From Streptomyces longhuiensis (GTDB lineage Bacteria > Actinomycetota > Actinomycetes > Streptomycetales > Streptomycetaceae), in NCBI RefSeq assembly GCF_020616555.1, contig NZ_CP085173.1, forward strand, positions 7,146,001-7,210,000: a stretch of 64,000 nt of DNA, written 5' to 3'. This document shows, one piece after another, positions 36,074-45,649 of the stretch. The translations under genes were made by a program, and so were the position numbers. How positions within the stretch are numbered: position 1 is the stretch's first letter; each line of letters starts with the position of its first letter. The notes below the pieces were generated by a model. The model saw only the letters and a list, made by a program, of their open reading frames with translations. It did no database searches and was not told where the DNA came from.

Positions 36074-36904
36074 ATGAGCAACGCACTTGCCCTCGCGCAT
36101 GTCACCCAGGCCCTCGCCCTGCTGCTCGAGTCCAACCTGGGTCCCGAGATCGACATGGCCGTCAAGGTCGAGCCGCGCAAGCCGCCGGCCGACCCGCCGA
36201 CCGAGCCCACCATCTCCGTGTTCCTCTACCAGGTCACGCCCGACACCTCGCAGCGCAACAACGACCTGCCGACGCGTGCGGCCGACGGCACGCTGGTCAA
36301 GCGGCCCGTCGCGGCACTCGACCTGCACTTCCTGATCACCGCGTACGGCGACGAGACGGAGCTGGTCGGGCAGCGGCTGATCGGTTCCGTGGTGCGCGCG
36401 CTGCACGAGATACCGGTCCTGCCGAAGGACATCATCGAACTCGCCGGAGAACGGCCGTACTTGGCGGGCAGCGATCTCGCCGAGTCGGCGCAGCGCGTGC
36501 GGTTCACGCCGACGGTCATGGACGTCGACGAGACGTCGAAGCTGTGGGGGATGCTCTACCAGACGCCCTACACCCTGTCGGTGGTCTACCAGGCGGCCCT
36601 CGTCCTCATCGACGGCCGGGAGACTCCGGTGGTGGGCAAGCCGGTGAAGCGGCCGGAAGTACGAGTGCTGCCGTTCGGGGCGCCGGGCGCGCCGGTCCCT
36701 CCTGGAGCGGAGACCGCTCCTGACGTGACATCGAACGAGCCTTCTCCAGGCGACGTCGTGAAGCAGGAGCCCGAGCCCCCGGCCCGTCCGAGCGCCAAGA
36801 AGGCGGCCAAGGCCCCTGCGAAGGCCGTCGCGAAATCCCCGGCCAAGGCCCCGGCGCGCACGCGCAAGACAGCGCCCCGGGCCGCCAAGCCCGCGCAGGA
36901 GTGA
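36074..36904 (+). CDS. DUF4255 tail cap/terminator protein (Afp16/Pvc16-like) with basic tail
   Basis: A 276-residue protein. Residues 1-185 are DUF4255 (LAHVTQALALLLESNLGP, PTISVFLYQVTPDTSQRNND, LDLHFLITAYGDE, VVYQAALVLIDGRET), the family that terminates and caps the distal end of tube and sheath in Afp and PVC particles. After about residue 230 the chain becomes a Lys/Ala/Pro-rich tail, reminiscent of histone H1, of roughly 45 residues. That tail is not part of the usual cap and could bind nucleic acid or membrane. A 6-base gap leads to the ATPase gene. Confidence 0.88.
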   Translation: MSNALALAHVTQALALLLESNLGPEIDMAVKVEPRKPPADPPTEPTISVFLYQVTPDTSQRNNDLPTRAADGTLVKRPVAALDLHFLITAYGDETELVGQRLIGSVVRALHEIPVLPKDIIELAGERPYLAGSDLAESAQRVRFTPTVMDVDETSKLWGMLYQTPYTLSVVYQAALVLIDGRETPVVGKPVKRPEVRVLPFGAPGAPVPPGAETAPDVTSNEPSPGDVVKQEPEPPARPSAKKAAKAPAKAVAKSPAKAPARTRKTAPRAAKPAQE

Positions 36905-36910
36905 CACGGC

Positions 36911-38899
36911 ATGGAGACGACGGGGGCAGGTGAGGACATGGGGACGTACGAACAGAGCACGGCGGACGCCGGCCCGGGCGGTGCGACGCTGACGGCGGAG
37001 ATCCGGCGCGTCCTGGCCCGCGTCGACGCGCACGCGGCACGCGTCACGGAGGAGAGCGGCGGTGCCCCCGGTGCCGACCTCGCCACCGCGCCCGGCGGAC
37101 CCGGCACCGCCCCGCTCGACGCCCTCGTCTCCTGCTTCAGCATCACGCCCTTCGAGCGTGACCTCGTACTCCTCGCCGCCGCCCACGAGTTGGAGCCCAC
37201 GACCGCCGCCCGATGCGCCGCCGCCTGCGGTGACCCCGAGCGGACGTACCCCACCTTCTCGCTCGCGCTGGCCGCGCTGGCCGAGCCGCACTGGAGCGCC
37301 CTGACGCCCGTGGCTCCGCTCAGGCGCTGGCGGATCGTCGAGCTGGACGACGAGTCGCGGCTGACGACCTCCCGGCTGCGCCTCGACGAGCGCATCCTGC
37401 ACTTCCTGCTGGGCTCGCCCTACCTGGACGCACGGCTGCACGGCCAGTTGCGCCGCACGCCGGCGCCTCAGGAGCTGACGCCGTCGTACGACCTGGCCGC
37501 GAGCCGGCTCGCCGAGGGCTGGGCGACGGCGGCGGACTCCGACGCGCCGCTCGTCGAGGTGACCGGCGGGGACCTGCGCAGCCGGGCCGACCTCGCCGCC
37601 GCGGCGGCCGCACGCTCGGGACTCGGGCTCTACTCGATGAGCGCCGAGGACGTGCCGTCCGACCCGGCCGAGCGCGACCGGCTCGCCCGGCTGTGGCAGC
37701 GTGAGGCGGTTCTGCTGCCCTCGGCGCTGCTCGTCGAGGTGGGCGAACTGGACCGCGACCAACGGGCGGCGACCGAGTCGTTCCTGGCCGGGGCCGCTGT
37801 ACCGGTGTTGGTGTCCAGCGAGGATCCGCTGCGCTCGGAACGGTCGTACGCGGCCCGGGTGGTCGTACCGCGGCTGGACGACGAGGAGCAGCTCGGACTG
37901 TGGACCGGCGCGTTCGAGGGGGTGGACCTGGACGAGGGCGAACTCCGCTCCCTGGTGGCCCAGTTCCAGCTGCCGCCGCATGTCGTACGCTCCGCGGCAG
38001 CCGCCGTACACCGCCGGCTGCCGCACGAGGACGAACTGGACGCCGCCGAACTCGCCTGGCGCGCCGGGCTCGACGAGGCGCGGACCGGCATGGACGAGCT
38101 GGGGCGGCGGATCACGCCGCAGGCCGGCTGGGGCGACCTGGTGCTGCACGAGCGGCAGACGAGCGTGCTGCGCGAGATCGTCGCGCACGTGCGGCAGCGG
38201 GCAACCGTGCACCAGGAGTGGGGGTTCGCGGCCACCCTGCGCCGCGGCCTCGGCGTGACCGCGATGTTCGCGGGCGGCTCCGGCACCGGCAAGACGCTGG
38301 CCGCCGAGGTCATGGCGAAGGAACTCGGCCTCGACCTGTTCGTCATCGATCTGTCGCAGGTGGTCAGCAAGTACATCGGCGAGACCGAGAAGAACCTCCG
38401 CCGGGTCTTCGACGCCGCCGAACGCGGCGGCGCGCTCCTCCTGTTCGACGAGGCCGACGCGCTGTTCGGCAAGCGCAGCGAGGTCAAGGACAGCCACGAC
38501 CGGTACGCCAACCTCGAGGTCAGCTATCTGCTGATGCGGATGGAGGCCTACCGGGGCCTGGCGATCCTCACCACCAACATGAAGAACGCCCTCGACACGG
38601 CCTTCCTGCGGCGCATCCGCTTCGTCGTCGACTTCCCCTTCCCGGCCGAGCACGAGCGCGCCGAGATCTGGCGCCGCGTGCTGCCGCCGCAGGCCCCGGT
38701 GAAGGACATCGACGCGGCGCTTCTCGCCCAGCTCACCGTCGCCGGCGGCTCGATCCGCAACATCGCCCTGTCCGGGGCCTTCCTGGCCGCCGAGGAGGGC
38801 GACCGGCTGCAGATGCGGCACATGCTCGCCGCCGCCCGCACCGAGTACCTGAAGCTGGAGCGCTCGCTGACGCCCTCGGAGGTGCGCGGATGGGTGTGA
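36911..38899 (+). CDS. eCIS AAA+ ATPase (Afp15/Pvc15-like)
   Basis: A 662-residue ATPase of the family required for effector loading or particle assembly in eCIS. An N-terminal helical region of about 430 residues precedes the AAA+ module: Walker A GGSGTGKT (455-462), Walker B LLLFDEAD (D513/E514), sensor 1 around ILTTNMKNALD and an arginine finger in FLRRIRFVVDFPFP. A C-terminal lid ends RGWV. An internal ATG at 36938 (MGTYEQ) is an alternative start. Its stop overlaps the next gene. Confidence 0.92.
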   Translation: METTGAGEDMGTYEQSTADAGPGGATLTAEIRRVLARVDAHAARVTEESGGAPGADLATAPGGPGTAPLDALVSCFSITPFERDLVLLAAAHELEPTTAARCAAACGDPERTYPTFSLALAALAEPHWSALTPVAPLRRWRIVELDDESRLTTSRLRLDERILHFLLGSPYLDARLHGQLRRTPAPQELTPSYDLAASRLAEGWATAADSDAPLVEVTGGDLRSRADLAAAAAARSGLGLYSMSAEDVPSDPAERDRLARLWQREAVLLPSALLVEVGELDRDQRAATESFLAGAAVPVLVSSEDPLRSERSYAARVVVPRLDDEEQLGLWTGAFEGVDLDEGELRSLVAQFQLPPHVVRSAAAAVHRRLPHEDELDAAELAWRAGLDEARTGMDELGRRITPQAGWGDLVLHERQTSVLREIVAHVRQRATVHQEWGFAATLRRGLGVTAMFAGGSGTGKTLAAEVMAKELGLDLFVIDLSQVVSKYIGETEKNLRRVFDAAERGGALLLFDEADALFGKRSEVKDSHDRYANLEVSYLLMRMEAYRGLAILTTNMKNALDTAFLRRIRFVVDFPFPAEHERAEIWRRVLPPQAPVKDIDAALLAQLTVAGGSIRNIALSGAFLAAEEGDRLQMRHMLAAARTEYLKLERSLTPSEVRGWV

Positions 38900-39210
38900 G
38901 TCTCCCGCGGGACCACTCGCGGAAGCAGTCGCGGGACCAGGAGCCCTCGGCGATCCGTGTGGAGATCGGGGAGCTGGTGCTCGACGGCTTCCGGGCGGAT
39001 CCGGAGCGCGTCTCGGCCGCCTTCGAGAGCGAACTGATCCGGTTGGTACGGCTGCACGGCGTGCCCCTGGCCGCGGACGGTCCGCTCGCGGTCGACGCGC
39101 TGTCCGGACTGCCGCCCCTGCACGCCGGACTGTCCGCGCGACGCCTCGGGCAGGAGCTGGCACGTGCCGTGCACGAAGGGCTGAGCGGTCACGGGGAGGT
39201 GAGCCGGTGA
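38890..39210 (+). CDS. Small eCIS-locus protein
   Basis: A 106-residue protein starting MGVSLPRDHSRKQ. ATG at 38890 overlaps the ATPase stop by 10 bases and the stop overlaps the next GTG by four, so it is translated inside the operon. Core strand IRVEIGELVLDGF is followed by a helix (RVSAAFESELIRLVRLHGV) and a second helical segment (LGQELARAVHEGLSG). No family name is certain; similar short proteins occur beside the ATPase in other eCIS loci. Possible chaperone or adaptor for the large protein downstream. Confidence 0.75.
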   Translation: MGVSLPRDHSRKQSRDQEPSAIRVEIGELVLDGFRADPERVSAAFESELIRLVRLHGVPLAADGPLAVDALSGLPPLHAGLSARRLGQELARAVHEGLSGHGEVSR

Positions 39211-42200
39211 GCTCGCAGACCCAGGACTCCCGTGCGGAGCAGTCCGCCGAGCAGCGGCGCCGCAAGCGCAAGGAGCGGGCCGCCAAGTCCCGTGCGCCCG
39301 AGCCGAAGAACATCGTCAGCGGCGCCGGACAGCCCCTCGACCCGGGGCTGCGGCGGGAGTTGGAGGAGCAGCTCGGTCACGATCTGGGCCGGGTACGGCT
39401 GCACACCGGCCGGGACGCCGGGCAGCTGACCGAGCTGCTCGGGGCTGACGCGGTCGCGGTCGGCCAGGACGTCTTCTTCCGCGAGGGCGCCTACCGGCCC
39501 GGCACCGACGAGGGCCGCCGGCTGCTCACCCACGAGCTGCAGCACACGGTGCAGAACCCGCACGGCCTCGGCGCGCTGCGGGCCGGCCGCGAACTCGGTG
39601 CGGTGAGCCTGCCGCAGCAGGCCATCGAGCGGGAAGCGGAGGCGGCCGCCCAGGCCCTCGTGCAGCCTGATGTCTCTTCGGAAGTTCCGCAGGTCGAGGA
39701 GGGGCAGGCCACACCCGGCTGGCTGCGCTACGCCACGGTCGACGCCGACCGGATGCGCGCCGAGGCCGTCGACCCGGCGACCCTCGTGGACCGGCTCGCG
39801 GGCAACGTGCTGCGCTCCCTGCGTGGCGACCCGACCGACGCCTCCGGCCGCGTACGGCTCCAACTGGCGCGAATGTCGGAGGAGCTGGAGGACGCGGTCG
39901 TCGACCGCCTCGAGAACCGTCTGCTGACACCCGAGTACGACCGTCTCCTGGAGATCGCCGACCAGGCCCGCCCCGGCCCGGTCGAACTCCAGCCCGCCGA
40001 GACGCCGTTGCCCGAGATCGACCTCTTCGAAGAGCTCGGCGTCGAACGCACCCAGTGGCAGAAGAAGCAGGAGTCCGACCGGGGCGCGAACGAGAAGCGC
40101 GCCGCCGACGCCCGCGAGGAATCGCGGGACGCCGAGGCCCGTGACCAGAAGAGCGGCAGCGACCGCAGCCGGGCCCGCTCGGACGCCGCCACCGAGGAGC
40201 AGGACGCCGCCCGGCGCACGGAACGGGAGGACGAGCGCAACGCCTCCCGGCAGCAGGCGCGCGAGGAGGAGCAGCAGGACGGCGAGCAGGCCGCCACCGA
40301 CCGCGAGCGCACCGACCAGGCCTCCGACGAGCGCGCCCAAGGGCAGCAGGAGGGCACCGAACAGGCCAAGGAGCAGCGCAAGGAACAGCGCGAACGCGAG
40401 GAGGCCGACCCGCAGCAGGCGAGCGCGCCGGGCGCCGACAAGCGCAAGCAGCGCGACGACCAGACCCAGCCGGGCGCCGGGTCGAAGAACGAGGAGCCGG
40501 ATCCGAAGCAGAAGGCCCAGCCCGGCCCCGTACGCCCGGAGAAGGTCGACGAGCGGGCCGAGCGGTCCGACTCCGCGCTGTCCGAACACGGCCTGAACGA
40601 GAAGGACGAGGACGGCGGCGCCGAGGCCGAGCCGCGGGAGGAGGAGCGGCCGCTCGGCCTCGAAGCGGGCGCCGACCAGGAGATCGCGGGCGGCGAGGAC
40701 GAGGGCGGCCGGGCGCAGGGCGAGCGGGGCGAGCCCGCGATCAAGCCCGAGGACCACCTGCCCGAGACCGACCTCGACCTGTCCGCCGTACCCACCGCGG
40801 ACAAGCTCGGGCCGGGAGCCGCCGAACCGTCGCTGCCCTCCTTCCCCACCCCGCCGCCGACCAAGGCCGAGAAGATCGAGCAGGAGCGGGAGAAGAACGA
40901 ACAGGAGCAGGACGAGGACGACGCCGGGCCCGAGGCGAAAGCCCCCGGCCAGGACGAGGGCCCCGTCGAGGGCGAGGCCCCGCAGCCCGAGAACGGGCCC
41001 GCCGCGCAGGTCCAGGACCGCAACACCAAGGACCTTCAGGAGACCGACAAGCCGCTCGACCAGGAGGTCGGCCCGGATCTCGCGACCCAGGACAAGGACC
41101 GGCCCGAGCCCGAGGCCGAGAAGCCCGACCCGGAGCGGCAGCAGGAGAAGGAGCAGACCGAGGGACCTGAGGACGAGGGCACCGAGGCGGACGGCGACGA
41201 CGACCAGCCGGACGCCAAGGACACTCAGGAGGAGAAGAGGGACCAGCAGGACCGTACGACCGTGGAGTCCCGGTCGTCCGCGGGCCCCGCCCCCACCGTG
41301 GTGAGTCCCGTGGCGGCGGCGGTGTCCCGGCCCGCCGGCGCGCAGACGCCCAAGACCCCGGTCGAGGACCGTGACCCCTCGCCCGCCGCCCGGCGCGGTG
41401 CCGAACCGCCCCGGTCCGAGCGCGAGGCGCCGGCGGCCAGGAGCCGGGTGCCCAAGGAGACCGGGCCCGGCGCCGCGCCGCGCGGACCGGTGGGTGCTGC
41501 CGAGAAGACGGGGCCGAACGTCGCCGCCGGACCGGGTGCCGCGCCCTCCGTCGCTCAGGCGGCGGTCAGCCCGGCGGCGGAGCAGACCGACGCGCCCGGC
41601 CAGTCCGCTTCCGACACGGCCGCGCCCCGGCCCGAGGCGTCCCTGGAGAAGGACGGCGGTGGCTGCGCGCCGCCCGCGCCCGCGCCCGAGAAGGACGACG
41701 GCGGGCAGGGCAGTTGCGGAGGGGGCGGTGGCGAGGCCGCGCCCGAGCAGAAGCAGGAGGAACCGCCGGACGTCTCGGGGCAGGACCCCAAGGTCGCCGT
41801 TCAGACAGTGAGCAAGCTGGCGCCCGACCAGGCGGCCGCCGCCATGCCCGGGGTCGACAGGGCCGCGGACAAGAAGATCGGCGAGGAGCAGAGGCGGCTC
41901 GACGCTGCCCCGCCGACGCGGGAACGTCCCTCGGGCGCGCCGCAGACGCGTTCGGCACCGCCCGAGGCGGCTCCCGCGGCGGCCCAGGTCACCGGCAAGG
42001 TGGATCGGGTCGGCCCGGAGGACCAGGGAGACAAGCAGAAGGCCAAGGGCGGTGTGAAGGCCGAGGGCAAGCAGCCCACGGACAACGTGCCTCCGCCGCC
42101 GGCCCCCGCCGCGCCCGACAAGGGGCTCAGCGAGGCCGAGGCGAAGAACGTCGAGGCCGCGGCCGACGCCGTCCCGACCACCGACCCGGAACTCGAGAAC

Positions 42201-45200
42201 AAGACCGTCGGACCGGCTCCCAAGATCCGTCTGGAGGGCGCCAGCGACCCCCAGCGCACCGACGACCAGGCCAAGGCGCTCAAGGACAAGCAGTCCGACC
42301 TGCAGACGACCGGCCGCGAGGACGCGGCCAAGCCGCTCGGCGAGGACCAGATCTTCCCGAACGCGCCGCGGGAGCAGCTGACCGGCAAGGCGTCCGGAGG
42401 CTCCGGCGGCGGCAAGGGCAGCGCCCTGGAGGCCACACCCGCGCCCAAGGCCGGCGTAGGGGCGGTGGCCAAACAGGAGAAGGGCTCCGAGATCACCGGT
42501 GCCGCCGGCAAGGCGCAGGGTGACCTCGGCACCAGGGAGAAGGAACACCAGCAGAGCGAGCAGCAGGCCAAGCAGGACAAGCAGACCGAGATCGACCGAG
42601 AGGTCGACCGCAACACCCAGCAGCAGACCGCCGAACGCGGGGGTGTCGCGCGCGAGACGCAGAAGCAGCGCGAGGACTGGCGCGGCGAGCAGGACAAGAA
42701 GGTCGAGGACGCGGACAAGAAGTCCGACGACGAACACGGCAAGAAGAACAAGGAGATCGTCAAGGCGCGCGACGACAAGGACAAGGAGGTCGGCGCGCGC
42801 AAGGACAAGGACAACTCGCAGATCGACACCGAGCGCGAGAACGCCGAGAAGGAGGCCAAGAAGAAGAAGGAGGAGAAGAAGCCCTCCGGAGGCCTGTTCG
42901 GCTGGATCGCCGACAAGGTCGCCGACTTCTTCAAGGGCCTGCTCGCGGCGGTCACCGCGGTCTTCGACGCGGCCCGCAAGGCCGTCAACGGGATCATCGA
43001 CAAGTTCAAGGAGTGGGCCAACCAGGCCATCGACTTCGTACGCGATCTGGCGATCAACGCGATCAACGCGCTCGCCGACGTCCTGATCGCGATCGGGGAT
43101 GTGCTCCTCGCGGCCTTCCCGGAGCTGCGGGACCGCTTCCGCAAGGCGATCGAGGGCCTGCGGGACGCGGCGATCGCGAAGGTCAACCAGCTGGCGGACA
43201 GCCTGAAGAAGGCGGTCAACAGCCTGCTGGACGCACTCGCGGCCGGCTTGAACAAGTTGCTGGACGTCCTGGAAGCAGGCGTCAAGGCGGTCATCAAGGC
43301 CTACCAGGCCGTCATCATGGGCGCGATCAAGTTCGCGCAGGCGGCGATCGAGGCGCTCGGGAAGTTCGCGGCGCTGGTCGCCGACATCGCGCCGGACCCG
43401 GGCGGCTGGATCTCGAAGGCCGGCAGCTCCGCGAAGACCGGCATCACCGACCACCTCTGGGGCGCCATCAAGGTGGCGGTCAAGGGATGGTTCGACACCA
43501 AGGTCGAAGGCATCCTCGGCCTGGGCAAGGCCGTCATCGACGTCCTGGTCAAGGGCTGTGTCTCGATCAAACAGATCGGCAAGATGGCCTGGGACGCGAT
43601 CATCGCCTCCCTGCCGATGATGATCGCGACCCTGGTCATCGAGAAGGTCGTCTCGATGATCGTGCCGGCGGCGGGGGCGATCCTGACGATCGTCCAGGGC
43701 CTGATGGCGGCGTGGTCGACCGTCAGCTCGATCCTGTCGGCGTTCTCGAAGTTCTGGGCCTACCTGAAGGCGGTGAAGGCGGGCCCGGCGGCGTGCCTGT
43801 TCGCGGAGGCGGTCGCGGCAGGTGTCGTCGCTCTGCTCGACTTCATCACCAACTTCCTTCTGCAGAAGCTGTCTTCGGCGACAAAGGGCGTGGGCAAGCG
43901 GCTCAAGGGCATGGCCCAGAAGATCATGGACGGCCTGAAGAAGGTGGGGGGCGGGGCGAAGAAGGCGGCGGGGGCGGCGGTCAATTCGGCTCGGGGGGCG
44001 ATGCGGAGGGCCAGGCAACGGATCGCCGAGCCGGCTGTGTCCCGCAGGCCGAAGGGGGAGGCTTCGCCCGATCCCAAGTCACCTGTGAAACCGAAGGATG
44101 CGGCTACGCCCAAGGGGCCGGCCAAGGCGGACGCCGGCCCGGAGAAGCCGAAGGGCCAGAAACCGGAGACGGAGAGGCCGCACAGGGACGGGGCCGGCGA
44201 CCGGACTCCGAGCGCCAGGAAAGATGCCGCCCCGGAGAAGCCGACCAGGAAGAAAGAGGTCGATGGCCCCAAACCGACCAAGCCCAGGAAGGCCAAGTCC
44301 CCTGCTGCCAAGGCGTTGGCGAGGGCCAAGGGGGCGGTCAAGTCCGCCCTGAAGAAGGTCGGCAACGCGGCGAAGACCCTCGGCAGGAAGCTGAAGAAGT
44401 CCAGGGTCGGCAAGGCCATCAAGAGCAGTGCGTCGAAGTTGCGGAACGCGTACAAGAACAAGCGCGACCGCCTGTGGGAGAACAGGAAGAGGCAGACGGA
44501 GCACAGGAGGAAGAACCGCCAGGACCACAAGAGAAAGAAGAACTCGAGAGAGTCCAAGGACGCTCGCCTGAGGCAGATCGTGCCCCGCATCCGGCGTGCA
44601 CTCACTCCGCTGCTCAAGCGAGGGATCCAGGGCCCCGTGTACTACGCCCTGCTGCAGGGGCTGAAGACCTGGTACCGGCTTACCGAGCTCCGCTCGGCGG
44701 GCCGGCCCAATTTCCGAATCCTCGCCACGCTGAATCCGAGCGAACCGGTCCTGCCGGGAGAGTGGGAGGAGGAGACCGCCTACTTCGATGCCTTCGACGT
44801 GGAGGACCGGCATCGGAAATCCAACAAGAAGGACAAGGAGAAGAAGGAGGACGATCCGAACGTCGCGGCGTTTCGCGCAGCCGTGCGGTCTCGCCTCCGT
44901 GGTCTGGAAGACAACGCTTCCATATCCGACGTAATGGAACTCTGTGGTGGGGTCGCGGACCAGACGAAGGGGATCAACCGCGGGCAGCTGGACTGGAAGC
45001 AGATGCCGTCGTACTGGCTGCTTTCACTGCACCACCCAGGCGCCGCAATAAAGCCCGTGGGTATGTTCCGTGAACCCAATATGTATCAAATGGTCGAGAT
45101 GGGGAAGGCGCAGCCGATCTACAAGGACGTCAACGACAAGCAACTCGTCCGCGACGCGAAGAATCAGTACGTCCCTCGCTATGTCACCAGGAACATAGCG

Positions 45201-45623
45201 GCAGAGGACAAGGTGACCCACAAGCGTGGCCAGGGGATTGTCCCGAGGGGCTACAGGGACGAAAAGCTGAAGATGAAGGCGGACAAACAGCGGGCGGACA
45301 ACGAGGCCTGGGAACATGTGACGGGTACGGAGGCGTCCCAGTTCATCTCGACCACCAAGCTGGAGAGCCAATCCATCCAGGATCCGCAGGGCCTGCCCTG
45401 GAGCACGGCCAAGGGGCAGAAATTCCACGGTATGGCTCGTATAGACCTCTCCCATATCAACCCGAAGAACATCTTCGACCTCACGACTACTGTCGGGCAG
45501 CGCGAATGGAAGCTGGACTCACCGGGCACCGCCGTCATGCAGCAGGCCTTGCGGGATGTCATACGAACGCAGGAAGTACTGATCAGGGGGATCATTCCGC
45601 AAGGTGCCATCAAGATGCTCTAG
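39207..45623 (+). CDS. Giant DUF4157 eCIS protein, putative effector or tape measure/effector fusion
   Basis: A 2138-residue protein. Residues about 38-120 are the eCIS-linked DUF4157 domain (LDPGLRREL, DLGRVRLHTG, then THELQHTVQ with HELQH at 109-113, metallopeptidase-like). Residues about 280-1225 are highly charged and low complexity (D/E/K/Q/R, with Pro/Ala and a Gly/Cys patch near 815-840). From about 1229 to 1595 long amphipathic to hydrophobic helices follow, then a strongly basic linker (about 1600-1780) and a globular C-terminal domain. Large size and helical part suggest a tape measure that sets tube length, and no other tape measure candidate is present; DUF4157 and the variable C-terminus suggest cargo. 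GTG at 39207 overlaps the previous stop. Confidence 0.85.
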   Translation: MSSQTQDSRAEQSAEQRRRKRKERAAKSRAPEPKNIVSGAGQPLDPGLRRELEEQLGHDLGRVRLHTGRDAGQLTELLGADAVAVGQDVFFREGAYRPGTDEGRRLLTHELQHTVQNPHGLGALRAGRELGAVSLPQQAIEREAEAAAQALVQPDVSSEVPQVEEGQATPGWLRYATVDADRMRAEAVDPATLVDRLAGNVLRSLRGDPTDASGRVRLQLARMSEELEDAVVDRLENRLLTPEYDRLLEIADQARPGPVELQPAETPLPEIDLFEELGVERTQWQKKQESDRGANEKRAADAREESRDAEARDQKSGSDRSRARSDAATEEQDAARRTEREDERNASRQQAREEEQQDGEQAATDRERTDQASDERAQGQQEGTEQAKEQRKEQREREEADPQQASAPGADKRKQRDDQTQPGAGSKNEEPDPKQKAQPGPVRPEKVDERAERSDSALSEHGLNEKDEDGGAEAEPREEERPLGLEAGADQEIAGGEDEGGRAQGERGEPAIKPEDHLPETDLDLSAVPTADKLGPGAAEPSLPSFPTPPPTKAEKIEQEREKNEQEQDEDDAGPEAKAPGQDEGPVEGEAPQPENGPAAQVQDRNTKDLQETDKPLDQEVGPDLATQDKDRPEPEAEKPDPERQQEKEQTEGPEDEGTEADGDDDQPDAKDTQEEKRDQQDRTTVESRSSAGPAPTVVSPVAAAVSRPAGAQTPKTPVEDRDPSPAARRGAEPPRSEREAPAARSRVPKETGPGAAPRGPVGAAEKTGPNVAAGPGAAPSVAQAAVSPAAEQTDAPGQSASDTAAPRPEASLEKDGGGCAPPAPAPEKDDGGQGSCGGGGGEAAPEQKQEEPPDVSGQDPKVAVQTVSKLAPDQAAAAMPGVDRAADKKIGEEQRRLDAAPPTRERPSGAPQTRSAPPEAAPAAAQVTGKVDRVGPEDQGDKQKAKGGVKAEGKQPTDNVPPPPAPAAPDKGLSEAEAKNVEAAADAVPTTDPELENKTVGPAPKIRLEGASDPQRTDDQAKALKDKQSDLQTTGREDAAKPLGEDQIFPNAPREQLTGKASGGSGGGKGSALEATPAPKAGVGAVAKQEKGSEITGAAGKAQGDLGTREKEHQQSEQQAKQDKQTEIDREVDRNTQQQTAERGGVARETQKQREDWRGEQDKKVEDADKKSDDEHGKKNKEIVKARDDKDKEVGARKDKDNSQIDTERENAEKEAKKKKEEKKPSGGLFGWIADKVADFFKGLLAAVTAVFDAARKAVNGIIDKFKEWANQAIDFVRDLAINAINALADVLIAIGDVLLAAFPELRDRFRKAIEGLRDAAIAKVNQLADSLKKAVNSLLDALAAGLNKLLDVLEAGVKAVIKAYQAVIMGAIKFAQAAIEALGKFAALVADIAPDPGGWISKAGSSAKTGITDHLWGAIKVAVKGWFDTKVEGILGLGKAVIDVLVKGCVSIKQIGKMAWDAIIASLPMMIATLVIEKVVSMIVPAAGAILTIVQGLMAAWSTVSSILSAFSKFWAYLKAVKAGPAACLFAEAVAAGVVALLDFITNFLLQKLSSATKGVGKRLKGMAQKIMDGLKKVGGGAKKAAGAAVNSARGAMRRARQRIAEPAVSRRPKGEASPDPKSPVKPKDAATPKGPAKADAGPEKPKGQKPETERPHRDGAGDRTPSARKDAAPEKPTRKKEVDGPKPTKPRKAKSPAAKALARAKGAVKSALKKVGNAAKTLGRKLKKSRVGKAIKSSASKLRNAYKNKRDRLWENRKRQTEHRRKNRQDHKRKKNSRESKDARLRQIVPRIRRALTPLLKRGIQGPVYYALLQGLKTWYRLTELRSAGRPNFRILATLNPSEPVLPGEWEEETAYFDAFDVEDRHRKSNKKDKEKKEDDPNVAAFRAAVRSRLRGLEDNASISDVMELCGGVADQTKGINRGQLDWKQMPSYWLLSLHHPGAAIKPVGMFREPNMYQMVEMGKAQPIYKDVNDKQLVRDAKNQYVPRYVTRNIAAEDKVTHKRGQGIVPRGYRDEKLKMKADKQRADNEAWEHVTGTEASQFISTTKLESQSIQDPQGLPWSTAKGQKFHGMARIDLSHINPKNIFDLTTTVGQREWKLDSPGTAVMQQALRDVIRTQEVLIRGIIPQGAIKML

Positions 45624-45649
45624 CAGGACTGAAAGGAGGACTGGCCGGG

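Noticed and set aside
35240..39313. 1357-codon minus-strand open frame across DUF4255 and ATPase genes
   Set aside because: Antisense shadow of genes with clear family motifs.
39189..44018. 1609-codon open frame on the minus strand
   Set aside because: It is the antisense shadow of the DUF4157 gene; high GC third positions keep the opposite frame open and its product is Leu/Arg/Gly low complexity.
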